Shown: positions 13,069-25,261, counted from the stretch's first letter. The stretch: 64,000 nt of DNA from Argentina anserina (GCF_933775445.1 NC_065874.1:14465001-14529000), one strand, 5' to 3'. The notes: a model not told the origin generated them from the letters alone. Program-made: numbers and translations.

Positions 13069-16000
13069 ATGAAGAAGCCCAGCTCCGACCCAGCATTCCC
13101 GCTCCCCGACTCGGATCTTCTGCCGGAGCGTCCCCCCAGCGCCCACCGCAAGCCGCGGGGCTCGGCTCTGCCCCGACTCAAGCGGGCCGGCCTCCCCACC
13201 GGCAAACGGAGCCGGCCCGAGACGCCTCTACTCAAGTGGAAGATCCAAGACACCGCGGAAAACGGGAATGACAGGCGGAAAGACCAAAATGACCTCGAGG
13301 AACAAGAACCGAGAGACGAGGGCGGAGGACCTAGGAGGAAGGGTAGAAAGGGAAGAGAGGTCCCCCTGTCGGCTAGGAAGCTCGCCGCCGGACTCTGGAG
13401 GCTTCAGCTGCCGGAGACCGGTGTTGAGAGACGGAGTGCTCAGCAGTTAGGGTTTCAGGTGAGCTGTTTAGAGCTTGAATGCTTCTCTATGAAGATCTGG
13501 GGGTTTTTTTTTGGAGTCGATGAATCTGATAGCAATTGAGTTTGACCTTTTCCTTTTGTTGTAATTTAAATGATTTTTTTTTTTGCTGATTGATATTTAT
13601 GTTGTTGGGGATAAGTTACCAAGCACAAGATTTGTGTGATGTGATTAATGATGTCGAAATGAGCTAGGGATTATTACTTTAGAAGGAAGATGAGGTCTCA
13701 CTTCGACACTCGGAGGATTGATTGTTAAGCTTGCATTGAAATGATTCTCTTCTCTTTTTAAAAATGATTAAATTGGTAATGTCTCTATGTTTGTTAATTT
13801 TCACGCTTAGGAGCTCTTACTATGGTAAGATTGGTTGTTGAAATTTGCTTAGCCTTTTTCCTTTTGATTAGATTAGTGATGTTTACTTTAAAGCTTACTG
13901 TGGATGTTTTGAGATGGAGCAGTGACCTACAAGTTATTGTGTGTGCGTTTTTAGTTAATGTGTTCTGAAAATCGTGGGTCGTTACGTGTTTTTTTTTCCG
14001 TGCGTATTGCGTGCTCTCCAGCGGTGGGTGGTTATGGGCTCTGTCGTGTACTGTGATATTGAGATATATTATTCTGTTCTTTTTTGCAGCCTGATGCTGG
14101 CCATATTGGGGCACCATTTATTCACCCACGCAATGGCAAAGGGTTTGCTTCGGAAGCCAAGGATAATGTACAAAGCCCTGGTTCTACCTCAAGGAGTGGA
14201 TTCTTACGCAAGGTATAATTTTTCCAATCAATGTCACTGATCTTTAAAATCTGAGCAGGTATGAAGTGTATCATATTTTTGAGACTCGAGTACAATGAGA
14301 GTTTCTATTGTTGGGTGCATGTGGCAGATGTGCTCAACTCCATTGAAGTCCAGCTATTTGGGCATAACCGTTCTATCTTAGATGACTTATTTCCTATAGT
14401 TTTTGTTTGACTACTCTTGTCAAAAACCGTGTGTGTTTATCCTTTCATCTGATTACCTATTTTTGTTTTCAAAGGAATGGTTGTCATGGTACAAAATTTT
14501 GAATTTTTAAATTTTGTTTTACACATCATCTAAAAAGGACCGACGAGTGACTTTTAGAATTTCATTTCTCATGGGGGAACTTAAATTTCTTTCATACATT
14601 TTTGGAAGAAAATTCTGCAGGAAGATTTACTTGTCTTAGAGATGTGATATGAATTGGCTTGTACCACAACCTCTTAACTGAATCAAATCATACAACCTTC
14701 TTAGAGGAACATTGTCATTTATGGAAAACTTTTGAGGAAGTATGGAATTATATGATTGGGAGTAGCACAAATGAGGTAAACTCATAGCTGTTTAGCTAAA
14801 TTTTCCAAATATCAAGAATGGTGGGAAATATGGGAGATTATGCCGAGATTTTTTTGGGATAATTAGGACAGGTATGAATGACTTGAACATTATCCATATC
14901 CTTATTTAAACCTTATCAGGGAAACACATTCATTTTCTTACTGTTCGTGTCATATTAGCTTTTTCATGTTTCAATTGTTTTCAGTACTTCGTATATATGT
15001 TTGTATACCTCCCTTAATCAATATAAGTCATGTCTCTCCTTTGCTTTGCACCTCTAAGCTTCAACCCTCATTTCAGTTATCCAACTCTGTCATGGAGGGT
15101 GCAACAAAATGGGATCCTGTCTGCTTGAAATCATCAGAAGAGGTACGCCAGATTTACAGCCAAATGAAGCTTCTCGATCAACAAGTCAGTGCTGTATCGG
15201 TGGTAAATGTACTTGAATCTGAATTAGAGCAGGCTCGAGCCCGCATTCAGGAGCTTGAGTTGGAGCGACGTTCCTCAAAAAAGAAACTTGAACACTTCTT
15301 GAGGAACATGAATGAGGAAAAGGTTTCATGGCGGAGCAGAGAGCATGAGAAAATTCGTGCATTTATTGATGACATCAAGGTTGAATTGAACCGGGAAAGG
15401 AAGAGTCGTCAGAGAACTGAAATTCTCAATTCTAAATTGGTGAATGACCTTGCTGATGCCAAGTTATCTGCAAAGCGATACATGCAGGACTATGAAAAAG
15501 AAAGAAAGGCTAGAGAGTTAATTGAGGAAGTATGTGATGAGCTTGCGAAGGAAATTGGAGAAGACAAAGCTGAAGTTGAAGCGTTAAAGAGAGAATCCAT
15601 GAAACTCAGAGATGATGTGGAAGAGGAAAGGAAGATGTTGCAGATGGCCGAGGTCTGGCGCGAGGAACGTGTTCAAATGAAGTTGGTTGATGCAAAAGTG
15701 GCTGTTGAAGAAAAGTATTCTCTGATGAACAAGCTGGTGGCAGATCTTGAGAACTTCTTGAAGTCGAGAAGTTCAACCGCAGATGTGAAGGAAGTGAAAG
15801 AAGGAGAGTATCTTCGACAGGCTGCTGCTGCTGTAAACATTCAAGACGTTAAGGACTTTTCTTATGAGCCCCCCAATCCTGATGATATCTTTTCTGTGTT
15901 TGAAGAAGTAAATTTTGGTGAGCCTAATGAGAGGGAGATTGAACAGTGTGTTGCATACAGTCCTGTTAGCCATGCTTCCAAAATTCGAACTGTGAGTCCT

Positions 16001-16621
16001 GAAGCTAATAGTATCAATAAACACCGTATCCAGAGGCACACAATTGCATATGTTGGTGACAATGGTGACATAGAAGAAGATGAGAGTGGATGGGAAACTG
16101 TGAGCCATCTTGAGGATCAGGACTCAAGCTATTCGCCTGATGGGAGTGCCCCATCAGTCAATAAGAATCACCGAGGGAGTAACGTCTCAGACAGTGGAAC
16201 TGAATGGGAAGAGGAAATTGATGGGGAAACACCAATCACTGAAATTAGTGAGGTTTGCTCGGGGCCAACAAAGCAGTCAAAGAAGGTGTCAAGTATAGCA
16301 AGGCTTTGGAGATCTGGCCCAAATAATGAAGATAACTACAAGATTATCTCAGTAGAGGGTATAAACGGTAGGCTCTCAAACGGAAGGATATCCAATGGGG
16401 GTATTTTGTCCCCCGATCGAGGTTCAGGTAAAGGTAATTATAGCCCCTCTGATTTAATGGGGCACTGGAGCTCACCGGACTCTGGGAATCATCACATTCG
16501 GGGTATGAAAGGTTGCATCCCTCTTGGTGCGCAGAAGAACAGTTTGAAGGCAAGACTAATGGAGGCGAGGTTGGACAGTCAAAAAGTTCAACTGCGTCAT
16601 GTTCTTAAACAGAAGATCTAG
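13069..16621 (+). CDS. Plant-specific coiled-coil protein (At1g50660-like)
   Basis: Three exons: 13069-13458, 14090-14212, and 15059 (or 15077) to 16621. Donors are CAG|GTGAGC and AAG|GTATAA; acceptors are TTTGCAG and either CTCTAAG or TTTCAG. Both third-exon choices keep frame, giving about 691 or 685 residues. Exon 1 is basic and Pro-rich and ends in SARKLAAGLWRLQLPE (residues 101-116), a conserved block of a plant family often annotated 'USO1-like'. Exon 3 carries MEGATKWDPVCLK, then about 200 residues of strongly charged coiled coil (EQARARIQELELERRSSKKK onward). An acidic and Ser/Gly-rich tail follows, with ESGWETVSHLEDQD. Molecular function is not established from sequence; a cytoskeletal or scaffold role is a guess. 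A 5' UTR intron at 12874-12994 is likely. The gene is tail-to-tail with the OTU protease gene, an arrangement I recall from Arabidopsis. Confidence 0.88.
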
Positions 16622-18386
16622 ACATAGAGAAGCAGCGCAGAGACCCAGAAGACTAAGGTGTTGACTTTTTGCCACTTGAAACTGCTTACAGGTGGTCATG
16701 AGGAGCCTTTGAATAAAATGCACATGATAGTGGACTCCTTTTGCAAGTGATCCAGAAAGCAAGTCATTATGTTGTATCATTTCAAGAGTAGATTAGAAGC
16801 AGGGGAAGTTGTAGACCAGTGATAACATTTCCTAGTTTGTAATATGTAATCATTGTTATGAGAAATGTTTCATTCAGTTTATAGTAAGCAAATCTTCTCT
16901 CAGCTGGGAAAAGTAATGAATTTCTGTTTATTTTTGGGAGGGCGATTTGAAGTTTGACATTTCACAATGCTGTGGTGAGATAATTTGCCCGACCTTTTCA
17001 CTCTCATCCCACAGATCATCAACCATAGGGATATGCCGATTGGTACTCACGAGAAATGTTTTGCCCTTGAGACCTTTTGAGGCACGAGATGCGTGGGAGA
17101 TGAGACTGGAGTGCAGGATATTGACACACGCATTATCAAAGGACCCAATTTGTAGCAGGTTACACATTGCTGGGATAGAATAGGAGCAAACTCGCCGAAA
17201 GTGCTTAATCTTATAGAAACTCCCGATCAACTTCTAATTAATGTTGAGATACTTGATGAGATGATTGAGCAAAGGGAGCTAAGCTTCAAGCAACGGCTGG
17301 CCATGACTCCCATTTTCTATTAATCTTCCTCAGGTATATAGACCAGCTCACCCCAAATAGGAATTACAAACAAAACATATTAGAGCCTTTTACACCCCTT
17401 ATATCTATTAAGTGGGTACAACTAAACCTGACTTGGTAGTAAATTTGGTTACTGTAAGTAGGACTGGATTGGTAGGTATATCAAATTCATTTTCCCAATA
17501 TCATGTACTAAACAATATATAATTGATATGAAAAATTCACCATTTATACCAACCAATAATATTGGTATACCAACTAATTGGTACAGTTGGTAATAGACTT
17601 CTACTAACATATTTATAGTCCAAAAATTTAAAGAGATAATCCAAATAAGTAACAACAAATAACAACATAAATCTAAAGTCGTAAACAACTTCAACCAAAT
17701 TACCAAATAAAAAATCATAAATTGAACATGCCAAAATCCAAATAGCTAAAGTAGTATCAAATTCTCAAAATGATTAAGAAAATAAATAATATGTTGAAAA
17801 TTTAAGGATATATATATATATATATATTTACTAAATCTACAATTGAAAATTTAAGGATGTATATATATTTTATATTAAATAATGTAATATAGTATAAGTT
17901 GGTAGGTACATGGTATACCATGGTATAGAAAAATATGTACCACCTAATGTACCACCTTTTAAAATTGATACGGTATATTATATCATGTACCACATACTAA
18001 TTCAGTACCATGTACCATGTATTAATTTAGTGATATACCAATGTATTTAATACGGTTGATATATGAGTTGGTTGGAATAAAATTGTGTACCATTACCAGC
18101 CTAACTGTAAGCAGCTCTAGAGAAATAATATTCAGTACATCAGATATATTATCCCACAAATTGGTGTGTAAACCAGATACAATACACTCATTTTCCTTTG
18201 TTTTGATGTTTTGGTATAATGGTGGTACAACATTCATTCTTCATTTCCCATTTCCCATTTCCCACACCCAGAATAAATTATTCAGAGTATATTACAATTT
18301 ATTTGTCATTTTGACCCGACATAAATCGATAATTGAATTGAAAGGATATGAGAAATCTCAAACGAATTGGGACATTTTGGTTTCTG
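16622..18386. other. Region between convergent genes; 3' UTR and AT-rich sequence
   Basis: The first 300 bp or so are the probable 3' UTR of the coiled-coil gene. Around 17170-17322 a + frame (ANSPKVLNLIETPDQLL onward) looks protein-like but is closed upstream by a stop; it may be a gene fragment of unknown family. From about 17450 to 18060 the sequence is AT-rich and unusually full of GGTATACC/TTGGTA motifs, with a TA run near 17811-17828. No gene is supported there. Confidence 0.45.
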
Positions 18387-20909
18387 TTATCTGTATTCTT
18401 GGAAGTTGACATGGCCAGTTGCCTTTGCATGATCTACAGCCTCCTGAAATATACAGTAACCTTTTCAGTATCAAGGAAGCAGGATATATCATGCACAGAA
18501 CCACAACACAGTTAGGAAAACAAACAATTCTGGCTTAATGTATTGTGGAGAGATAACCTTCTGGCCGATGAGTCCAACTTGGCACACCCCACAACGCAAA
18601 GTGAAGTTGGCAGTGTCTGTGTAGCTCCTTTTACTGAGAAGCAGCATTACGGAATTAAGGCATGTTCATGCAATATAATATTGTATATACAGTTATACAC
18701 ACCGGTTCAATATGAATACTGAAGGCAGTGAATGGTGACCCGGATCATTAAGAATGCAACTGAAATAATTATAGGAAGCAAATTTACTGGCAAAAACAAT
18801 GGGGCAAATGTTCATAAAAGGTGTCTTTAACATACTATCCTTTCGAATGGTAATTTTACATGTGGGTTAAACACATGTGACAATTGTTATATGTCCTAAG
18901 TAGTCAGAACAGAGACATTTGAAAAATCATTGAGGCATGTATTTGAAATAAAAGTTGAAAGCTACTGCTGCTGCTGTTATTTGTATTGGTTTATAATCTT
19001 GGCATCACTTAAATAAGAAACTCGGACCTTGAAAACTTTCTTAAGCTATATGAACATGCAGTCCAGACTTAAAAGTGCGGAAGAGTTCAATTCCCTGAAC
19101 CAGATGATCTGTATTCTTAATCTATATGAACATGCATTCCACACTAAAGAGTTTCTGAGCCTAAGCTGCGTTTAATGTTTCACTCATCAGGAATCATGCA
19201 CTAGTTAGTCCCGTTGTGCACAACTGCCATTGTATTTAAATCGAGGAATGCAGAATAATGAGCAAAGCGGCTTTATGTTTTTCACCTTGGATCTAAATCG
19301 AGAGAGTAGTTAATAAGCACAACTGAATACCCAAGCAATTCCTGAGTTGGGACTGTGTACTCTAGAATTAAAAACTCATTACTAATATGCTTCAATTTAC
19401 TAAAACAGCACCCATTCAATCATCAGTTCTACCTTTGTTGGTCTTTCACAAGTTTAACAGTGAGCCCCTCCACTGGCCCAATGGTCTTGTTCTTAACAGC
19501 AAATATAGTCTGATCAAACTCCTCTGGGGCTTCCTCAAACGGAGACATCTATATTAAATAAAATACAGAAACTACTAATTATCAAATTGAACAGTCATAT
19601 GCTAGTATTAGTCATATAAACCTCTATAAGAAACAGCGGAAAGCAGAAAAAGTTAACCTAAAATAGAACACACCTAATATAACTACCAAGTTACCATAAA
19701 GACGACTTAGACATTAACATTATTTGTTTAGCACAAGTACCAAAATAGCTTAACTCATTCTTGTTTATGAGCAAACACAAGAGATGAGAAAGACCATCTG
19801 GTCAGTGTAGTTTGCAAGAAGATGCTTCTAGATGGCAGAAAACTATTTGAGGACCATAGCAAAGCCATTCTTGATTCTCCCCCTCCACAGTGGCCATTAG
19901 AAAAGTAACGAAATAAATAAATAAACAAGAAGGCCTAGGACCACATACAGCTAAAGCATCATAGTGAAGCCCATCATAGATCAGCATAACCCTTTCAGAA
20001 TAGCTTTTTTCCTGTCAACAGATTTGAAAGAGCATAAACACTCGGTAGTTAAGAGCTAATTGATTTGTATGAGAACTTGCTACTAATGCTTACCTGACCA
20101 TACAAATCGCATCTTGTAGTCTGGATATCATATGCTGCAATTTCACGTCCGTAATAGTCAGCTAATATTGAAAGCTCTATAGCACCTGTGTAACAGATTA
20201 CAAGTAATGGTCAGCAAGCAAAAGGAAATTAGGAAATTATCTGCTTATTTGAATCAGACCTAAACCAAAGAAAGAAAGATTTTAAATCCAGACTATTCCT
20301 TCAACAGTCAAAGTTTTTTAAAGAAAATAACAAAGAACGTTCAATGTCATAGCAGAAGAATCAGTCATCCTGTATCATTGATGTTTATTATATATCAAAA
20401 TTAGAGAGTAATAAGAACTCCAACAAGAACAGCTTTTCACTGTGATGTTCGTTGGGTGACCAAGACCAACATGCACAGGAACAGAAACATACCTCCCCAC
20501 TTCTCTGGGTTGAGAATCCAAGCACAATACTCTTCATTTGGTTTGCCAAGAAATGCTTCAGAATATTTAGTTGGATCACTTGCTACTGTTGCAGCTATTA
20601 CCTTCAAGGATGACCAATTTTTTTTAGGTATAATAAACTATCAGGAAGTATCATACATGTTTAATAAATTCAGCGGTTATATATCCACAAAGGTTATACT
20701 AGAGATCAAAACCTGTCTCAGTTCAGGAGCTTTTTGCTTGTCATGATCCATAACGTACCTGCCAATGAAGGATAACAATAGATTGAAACTATTGACCTTT
20801 TGCAATATATATCGACAAAATAGAGGTTCTACACTAGAGCTTACCCAACTGCATTGAAGAGGCAACTATTGTCCGAGGGAATAACTCTTCTAACTACTAT
20901 ACCTTCCAT
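18387..20909 (-). CDS. OTU2: OTU-domain ubiquitin thioesterase (cysteine protease)
   Basis: Eight exons in transcript order: 20909-20845, 20758-20713, 20601-20493, 20185-20094, 20011-19949, 19548-19433, 18627-18558, 18443-18387. Every junction is GT-AG and in frame, giving 205 residues. The family member At1g50670 (OTU2) is, as I recall, of similar size. The start [20 protein letters not shown] holds the OTU catalytic Asp-Asn-Ser-Cys motif. [16 protein letters not shown] follows, then [17 protein letters not shown] and [11 protein letters not shown] with the catalytic His. The C-terminus has a C2H2-type finger, [13 protein letters not shown] to [13 protein letters not shown], as in the YOD1/OTU1 class. 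The protein should remove ubiquitin from substrates, and relatives act with the CDC48/p97 pathway. A further 5' UTR intron is likely just upstream (acceptor about 20930). Confidence 0.95.
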
Positions 20910-21790
20910 ATTACAAAAATTGTGTACCTGAAAGATTTTAACAATATGAACATTTTAGGTCGTTCAGTCTAACCGAGTGTGAATCTAATGTAGCTATATT
21001 TCACGCATAATAATGACACAAAAAGCATGTGCAATTACACCAATTTAGATTAGTAGGAGTTGAAAATCAAAGAAGTCCCAGTATCTGAAATGCTCATACA
21101 AGACTCACCAATTTCAACCACAGAGGCAACTACAATGCATACAAGCCAAACTTAAGAGCTTTATAGCAACAACTAAAACTGAGACGTGTACAAGTAAAAA
21201 CTTTGCATGGTTTACACAGAATTCTCCTCATCCCAATTGTTATTTTCTGTAACAAACAGGATAAAAGTACCTAAATCTCCAAACCCAGAATTACACAGCC
21301 ATGAAAATTATCTTTCTGATACAAAACCCAATAGAATTCTGCAACTAAAAAAAAAACCAACCTTGAGATTCAGAATCAAAGGTTGAATTTGAAAGCACCT
21401 AGAAGGCATAAAATTGGAGCACAATGGATATCAAATCACGAATGGAGCAATAATGATAATGAAATATCCAGATCTAAACTTTACAGTAAAAAGGAAGCAT
21501 CCGCATATTTATGTGGGTGTGTTTTTTTATTGTATACACCTCAAGAAAAAGAGCATTCATATGCATAATGTTCAAGAAATGAATAGAATTTTGCAAGAGA
21601 AAAAAGAAAGAACTTGCCTTTTATGTGGGTGTGTGTTTATTGTATTCTGCCTAGTTTGGGTGATGAATGGAATGAAATGATATGAGTTTTGAGGATTGCG
21701 TACAAGCGTTGATATGTAGCTTATAAACTAAAGGCGGGCGCCGAGTGCAGACGGATGTTTGTTTGTTTTTTTTATATACGAAAACAAAAG
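20910..21790. other. OTU gene 5' UTR/promoter region
   Basis: Sequence upstream of the OTU start codon on the minus strand. It contains a probable UTR intron acceptor (CTTTCAG at about 20930 read on -). The open frames across 21383-21680 on + are low-complexity and have no recognisable domain. Confidence 0.4.
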
Positions 21791-21810
21791 CTTACTGGGA
21801 AGATCCTCTA

Positions 21811-21948
21811 GAGGGACACGCACCAACTCATAATAAAATTGAAAGTGCTTATGGTGAGAATCGAACCTTGGTCATCTAAGGCACCCAACAACTCCTCAAC
21901 CATTCCAACAGATTCAGTTTTTGTTATATTTATGCACACTTTAATATA
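21811..21948 (-). mobile_element. tRNA-derived SINE-like unit, copy 1
   Basis: Read on the minus strand, the unit contains GGTTGAGGAGTTGTTGGGTG, resembling a pol III A box. About 25 bp later comes AAGGTTCGATTCTCACC, resembling a B box. This is the layout of a tRNA-derived SINE head. It cannot be folded into a proper tRNA cloverleaf, so it is not a tRNA gene. A second, slightly diverged copy follows in tandem. The outer ends are not certain. Confidence 0.5.
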
Positions 21949-21956
21949 TATAAGGA

Positions 21957-22090
21957 GATAAACTCATGATAAAAATAAAAATGCTTGTGGTGGGATTCGA
22001 ACCTTGGTCATCCAAATGATCCAACAAATCCTCAACCATTCCAACAGATTCAGTTTTTGTTATATTTATGCACACTTTAATATATATACA
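21957..22090 (-). mobile_element. tRNA-derived SINE-like unit, copy 2
   Basis: A second copy of the preceding unit in the same orientation. It has a cleaner B-box match (GGTTCGAATCCCACC read on -), and both copies continue into the same TTTATGCACACTTTAATATA sequence at their right ends. The two copies differ at scattered sites, so the duplication is not recent. Confidence 0.5.
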
Positions 22091-22264
22091 CATCTAAATA
22101 CTTTCAAATTTTTAAATTATTTTTTTAATAAATATATATATATTAAAATAATTTTAATTGACGTGTCCACCACGTGTCCGTGTCCAAAAAAAATTTTATA
22201 TGCCGTGTCTACGTATCGAATCGTGTCCAATACGGACACTCGTGTCCGTGTCCGTGCTACATAG

Positions 22265-22575
22265 GTGAGAAGACACATTATGACCAAAGCAGGCTAAGAC
22301 ATTAGCAACAAAATTAGCTTCGCGGAAGATATGATTGAACTTGATGTCTTCAAACTCCTTTGTAAGATGCTTAATATCTTCACGGATTATAATAAGTCTA
22401 AGGAGGGGATCTTGAACTAGTAACACAATGGATGATGAGCTGCGAGTGTCCTTCAACGAGGATTTTACGAATATTGAACTCGCGAGCCTTAAGCAGACCA
22501 TCTCTAAGAGCAATAGCTTCAGCAATGAGAACATTAGCTTTACCAATACTCCTAGACGGATGTTTGTTTATCCAC
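22265..22575 (-). pseudogene. RNase H-like fragment (retroelement-derived)
   Basis: Two overlapping minus-strand frames together resemble the plant RVT_3/RNase H-like domain that ends many LINE-type polyproteins. The first reads ANVLIAEAIALRDGLLKA and ILVEGHSQLIIHCV. After a frame shift near 22410 the second reads IIIREDIKHLTKEFEDIKF and FREANFVANVLACFGH. Conserved landmarks are E-A-x-A-L-R-x-G, the E-G-(D)-S-Q position (here His replaces the usual Asp), and the R-E-A-N-x-V-A-x-x-L-A terminal motif. The Asp change and the frame shift show it is dead. No reverse transcriptase remains next to it. Confidence 0.7.
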
Positions 22576-22661
22576 GAGCTTATAAGAAAACATTGTAATT
22601 GTCTAATTGATATGAGATGAATTGCGAACAAAATTATAATGTAATTATGATGAAAAAATAT

Positions 22662-23045
22662 GGGTACATTCCGGCAATAATACACTGCATCCCATCAGCA
22701 CTCCGAAATTAAGCTTGTTTGCATAAGAATAGTATTAGGGGGAAGCAAATTTACCGACTACATTTTTTGACCACCTCTATGCACACCAACCTAGATGAAA
22801 GCCATGTGTCCTAAATTAATTATGGTATAACCATGATTATCTATATAAATTAATAATACATGGTAAAAATAAATCAATGATTAATTTAAGAAATTTAAGA
22901 ATTAACTATGATATAACTATAATAAATAAAAAAGACACGTGACTTTCATCTACGTTGGTGGACATGAGAGTAGTCAAAAAATGTGATCGGCAAATTTCCT
23001 TCCGTATTAGGGTGGGTGACCTCCTAGGAAAGTGCATCTTAGAGC
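22662..23045 (+). pseudogene. 5S rRNA-like sequence split by a MITE
   Basis: The halves at 22662-22740 and 23013-23045 join into a sequence resembling plant 5S rRNA. They carry CATCCCATCAGCACTCCGAA, then ATTAAGC and AGTA(T)TAGG on the left, and GTGGGTGACCTCCTAGGAA on the right. The conserved 5S segments (ATCCCATCAGAACTCCG, GTTAAGC, GGGTGACCTCC) are recognisable with several substitutions. The break is exactly where a 263-bp MITE with 9-bp duplicated target GTATTAGGG has inserted. The source may be a dispersed 5S pseudogene or the 5S-bearing LTR of a Cassandra-type TRIM; flanking LTR features were not identified. It is not a functional 5S gene. Confidence 0.68.
22741..23003. mobile_element. 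Mutator-type MITE, 263 bp
   Basis: The terminal inverted repeat is about 70 bp: the left end is GGAAGCAAATTTACCGAC and the right end, reverse complemented, GGAAGGAAATTTGCCGATC. Both continue through CATTTTTTGAC and GTAGATGAAAG-like blocks. It is flanked by a perfect 9-bp direct repeat GTATTAGGG (22732-22740 and 23004-23012). It has no coding capacity. Confidence 0.92.
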
Positions 23046-23584
23046 AATTTGAGAGAAAATCTTCTAACTCCCAAATTGGTTGTCCCCTTCCATGTCTCCC
23101 ATTCAAAATTTGACACCTGCCTTTTTATATTACATCTCATCAGACGTCATTAGCCTCAATTTACAAACTTACTGAATCAAATCATTAGCAAACACAACTC
23201 CAATTTTTTCTGTTTCGTGAATTGCTCTCCAATATATGAGGTCATCCTCAATTAACCTTTCACCACTCTCTATTAAACCAAATTCTACTTTGTTGTTTGT
23301 TTGTTTCATTCTTGTACTGAATAAACCAAACTTCTTCTCATATATATGTCGATTAACATCTGGGTTACATTTTACATTCAAGTGAGCTTCAATTTCTTAG
23401 ATCTAGGTTTTTTTCTTTGGTACTTTCTAAAATTCTCAGCAATTGCAACTTTTCTACTAAAAACTTAACTGATCGAGACTCCACTTCACCAACTATCTTG
23501 TCTAGCTCGATCATTTAATCCCTCCGAGGTTTATTGCTTTGCCCAGGCTCGAAGTGATGATTACTTGAGGATTTACTACTGGGT
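23046..23584. other. Intergenic sequence, no gene seen
   Basis: AT-rich spacer between the split 5S-like sequence and the first Copia element. No feature is recognised. Confidence 0.45.
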
Positions 23585-23589
23585 TTAAG

Positions 23590-24099
23590 TGTAAGATTAA
23601 TATGGACATTATCATCTAACTTAATCAAGATCTTGACAACTTGTCATATACAAGCAGATTAAGCAATGAGAAATCAATCAACTTAAATACCAGTTCCTTA
23701 AACATTGGTATCACAATGTATAAGGTAATGATCCATTATAATAGGCAGACATATCAGTCTAAATGACATACATTAGGAAAATATGATTCTAGGCTTATTA
23801 ATTTTCTTTATGGGAGGACACTAAACCTAAGCCACTCATATATATAAAATGGTCCCTGCACCCTCACTCTTTACCAGCAATACAATATTAGTCTCATAGA
23901 GATATAGAGAGAGTGAGAAGTGTAGAAGATCAGTTTAGATCCAAATGACTTCATCTGCAGGTTGTTATCTTAGTTAATAGCACTCTTTATATTTCCATTG
24001 TTCATGTACTTCATTGCATGTTTGTTATACATTGTTTGTCTATTATTCTTGTGTGGTTGTATCTTATGATCAATGGATCATGGATATTAGAATATTACA
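23590..24099 (+). repeat. Copia 1 5' LTR
   Basis: 510-bp LTR with TG...CA ends. It contains a CATATATATAAAA TATA-like box near 23840 and is followed directly by the tRNA-Met-type primer-binding site. It is paired with 30107-30618. Confidence 0.95.
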
Positions 24100-24101
24100 T
24101 G

Positions 24102-24113
24102 TGGTATCAGAGC
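24102..24113 (+). other. Copia 1 primer-binding site
   Basis: TGGTATCAGAGC, the standard plant complement to the 3' end of initiator tRNA-Met, two bases after the 5' LTR. Confidence 0.93.
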
Positions 24114-25261
24114 CACTCACACAAGATTGTAGATCATTTGTAAACTTCTACAGAGTTTTTATTTTGTTCATAAAATAAAAGCAGTTTTTGGAAAATAAAA
24201 GCAAGCCAAGGACTCAAATTTGTTTGGATATGCATGATATCTACTTCTCTCTAGGGCCATGTCCAAACCTTAATTAAGGGAGAGAGAATCAATTTGCTTT
24301 ATGGAGAACACAACATCAAAATTCTGGAAATTTTTGGGGCCAAGGGTTTGTACTGCTGGGAAGGAGTTTTTTTTTTTTTCAATTTTCTTGCCTTTTGCAT
24401 CAAATTGGATTGAAAACTAAGGTCAGATTGATTCGTTTGAATGCTGCAATGTCTTTTATGCTTCCGCTAACATGTTTTATGCAGCGCGGGATCGATCCGG
24501 TCAGTTTTCTTAAAATCCCTGAAACCTTTAAATTCATCAATTTACAATTTATGATCAAGTTTTACAACTTTTATAGATGGTTATATACTTGTTGTTCTTT
24601 TTCCTCAGATTTATGCTTGTTTACATTACATTTTGAATATTGTTCATATTTTGTGAACTATGAGATCTGTGGATTGATCAATATTTTGTTGATGGATGTG
24701 TTGGTTATTGTTATTATTGCTTGTGTTTGTTTATAAAGCTTGTTCTCCCAAAATCTATGGAATATATAGACATCACAGATACAATCATCTTAAAATAATC
24801 TAAAACTGATTTATGAGTCAATGAAGGTCTGAGAGGCATATGTTGCACACATCAAAATGGTTCTGGGACTTTCGTTGGTTCTGGTGGATACAAAATCAGG
24901 AAACTTGTGTTTATATTTTTAAGTTCATTACTGTATCTTACACATAAGGTTTAAACTGTTATGACCTAAATTGTATAAACAACACTTAACAAAATTGGTT
25001 AAAATGCATATAGGTTGCATAGATCTTTTCTTCTTGCCACACAGGTGTTAACTGGTCTTAGCAAAACACATGTTAATCAATTTTGGTTTTGTGATAAAGA
25101 ACTAAGGATGTTGTGTTATTTTGCCATAAAAGTATTACTCAACGTGTTTTGTTTTTTTTTTCTAAGGGAAAAAAGTTATAGAATTTCATTTTGATTGCTG
25201 AGTTGATTGATCTTGCTTGTTTTGCATTGTTGTGAGCCATTTATATGGCTATTTGCTATGA

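Noticed and set aside
16928..17230. Overlapping ORFs on both strands hinting at a third gene between the coiled-coil and OTU genes
   Set aside because: Stops close every frame within about 100 codons, no splice chain could be built, and no domain is recognised.
21811..22090. Possible tRNA genes suggested by the GGTTCGAATCC motif
   Set aside because: No acceptor stem or anticodon arm can be formed. The A/B-box spacing and tandem layout fit a SINE head better.
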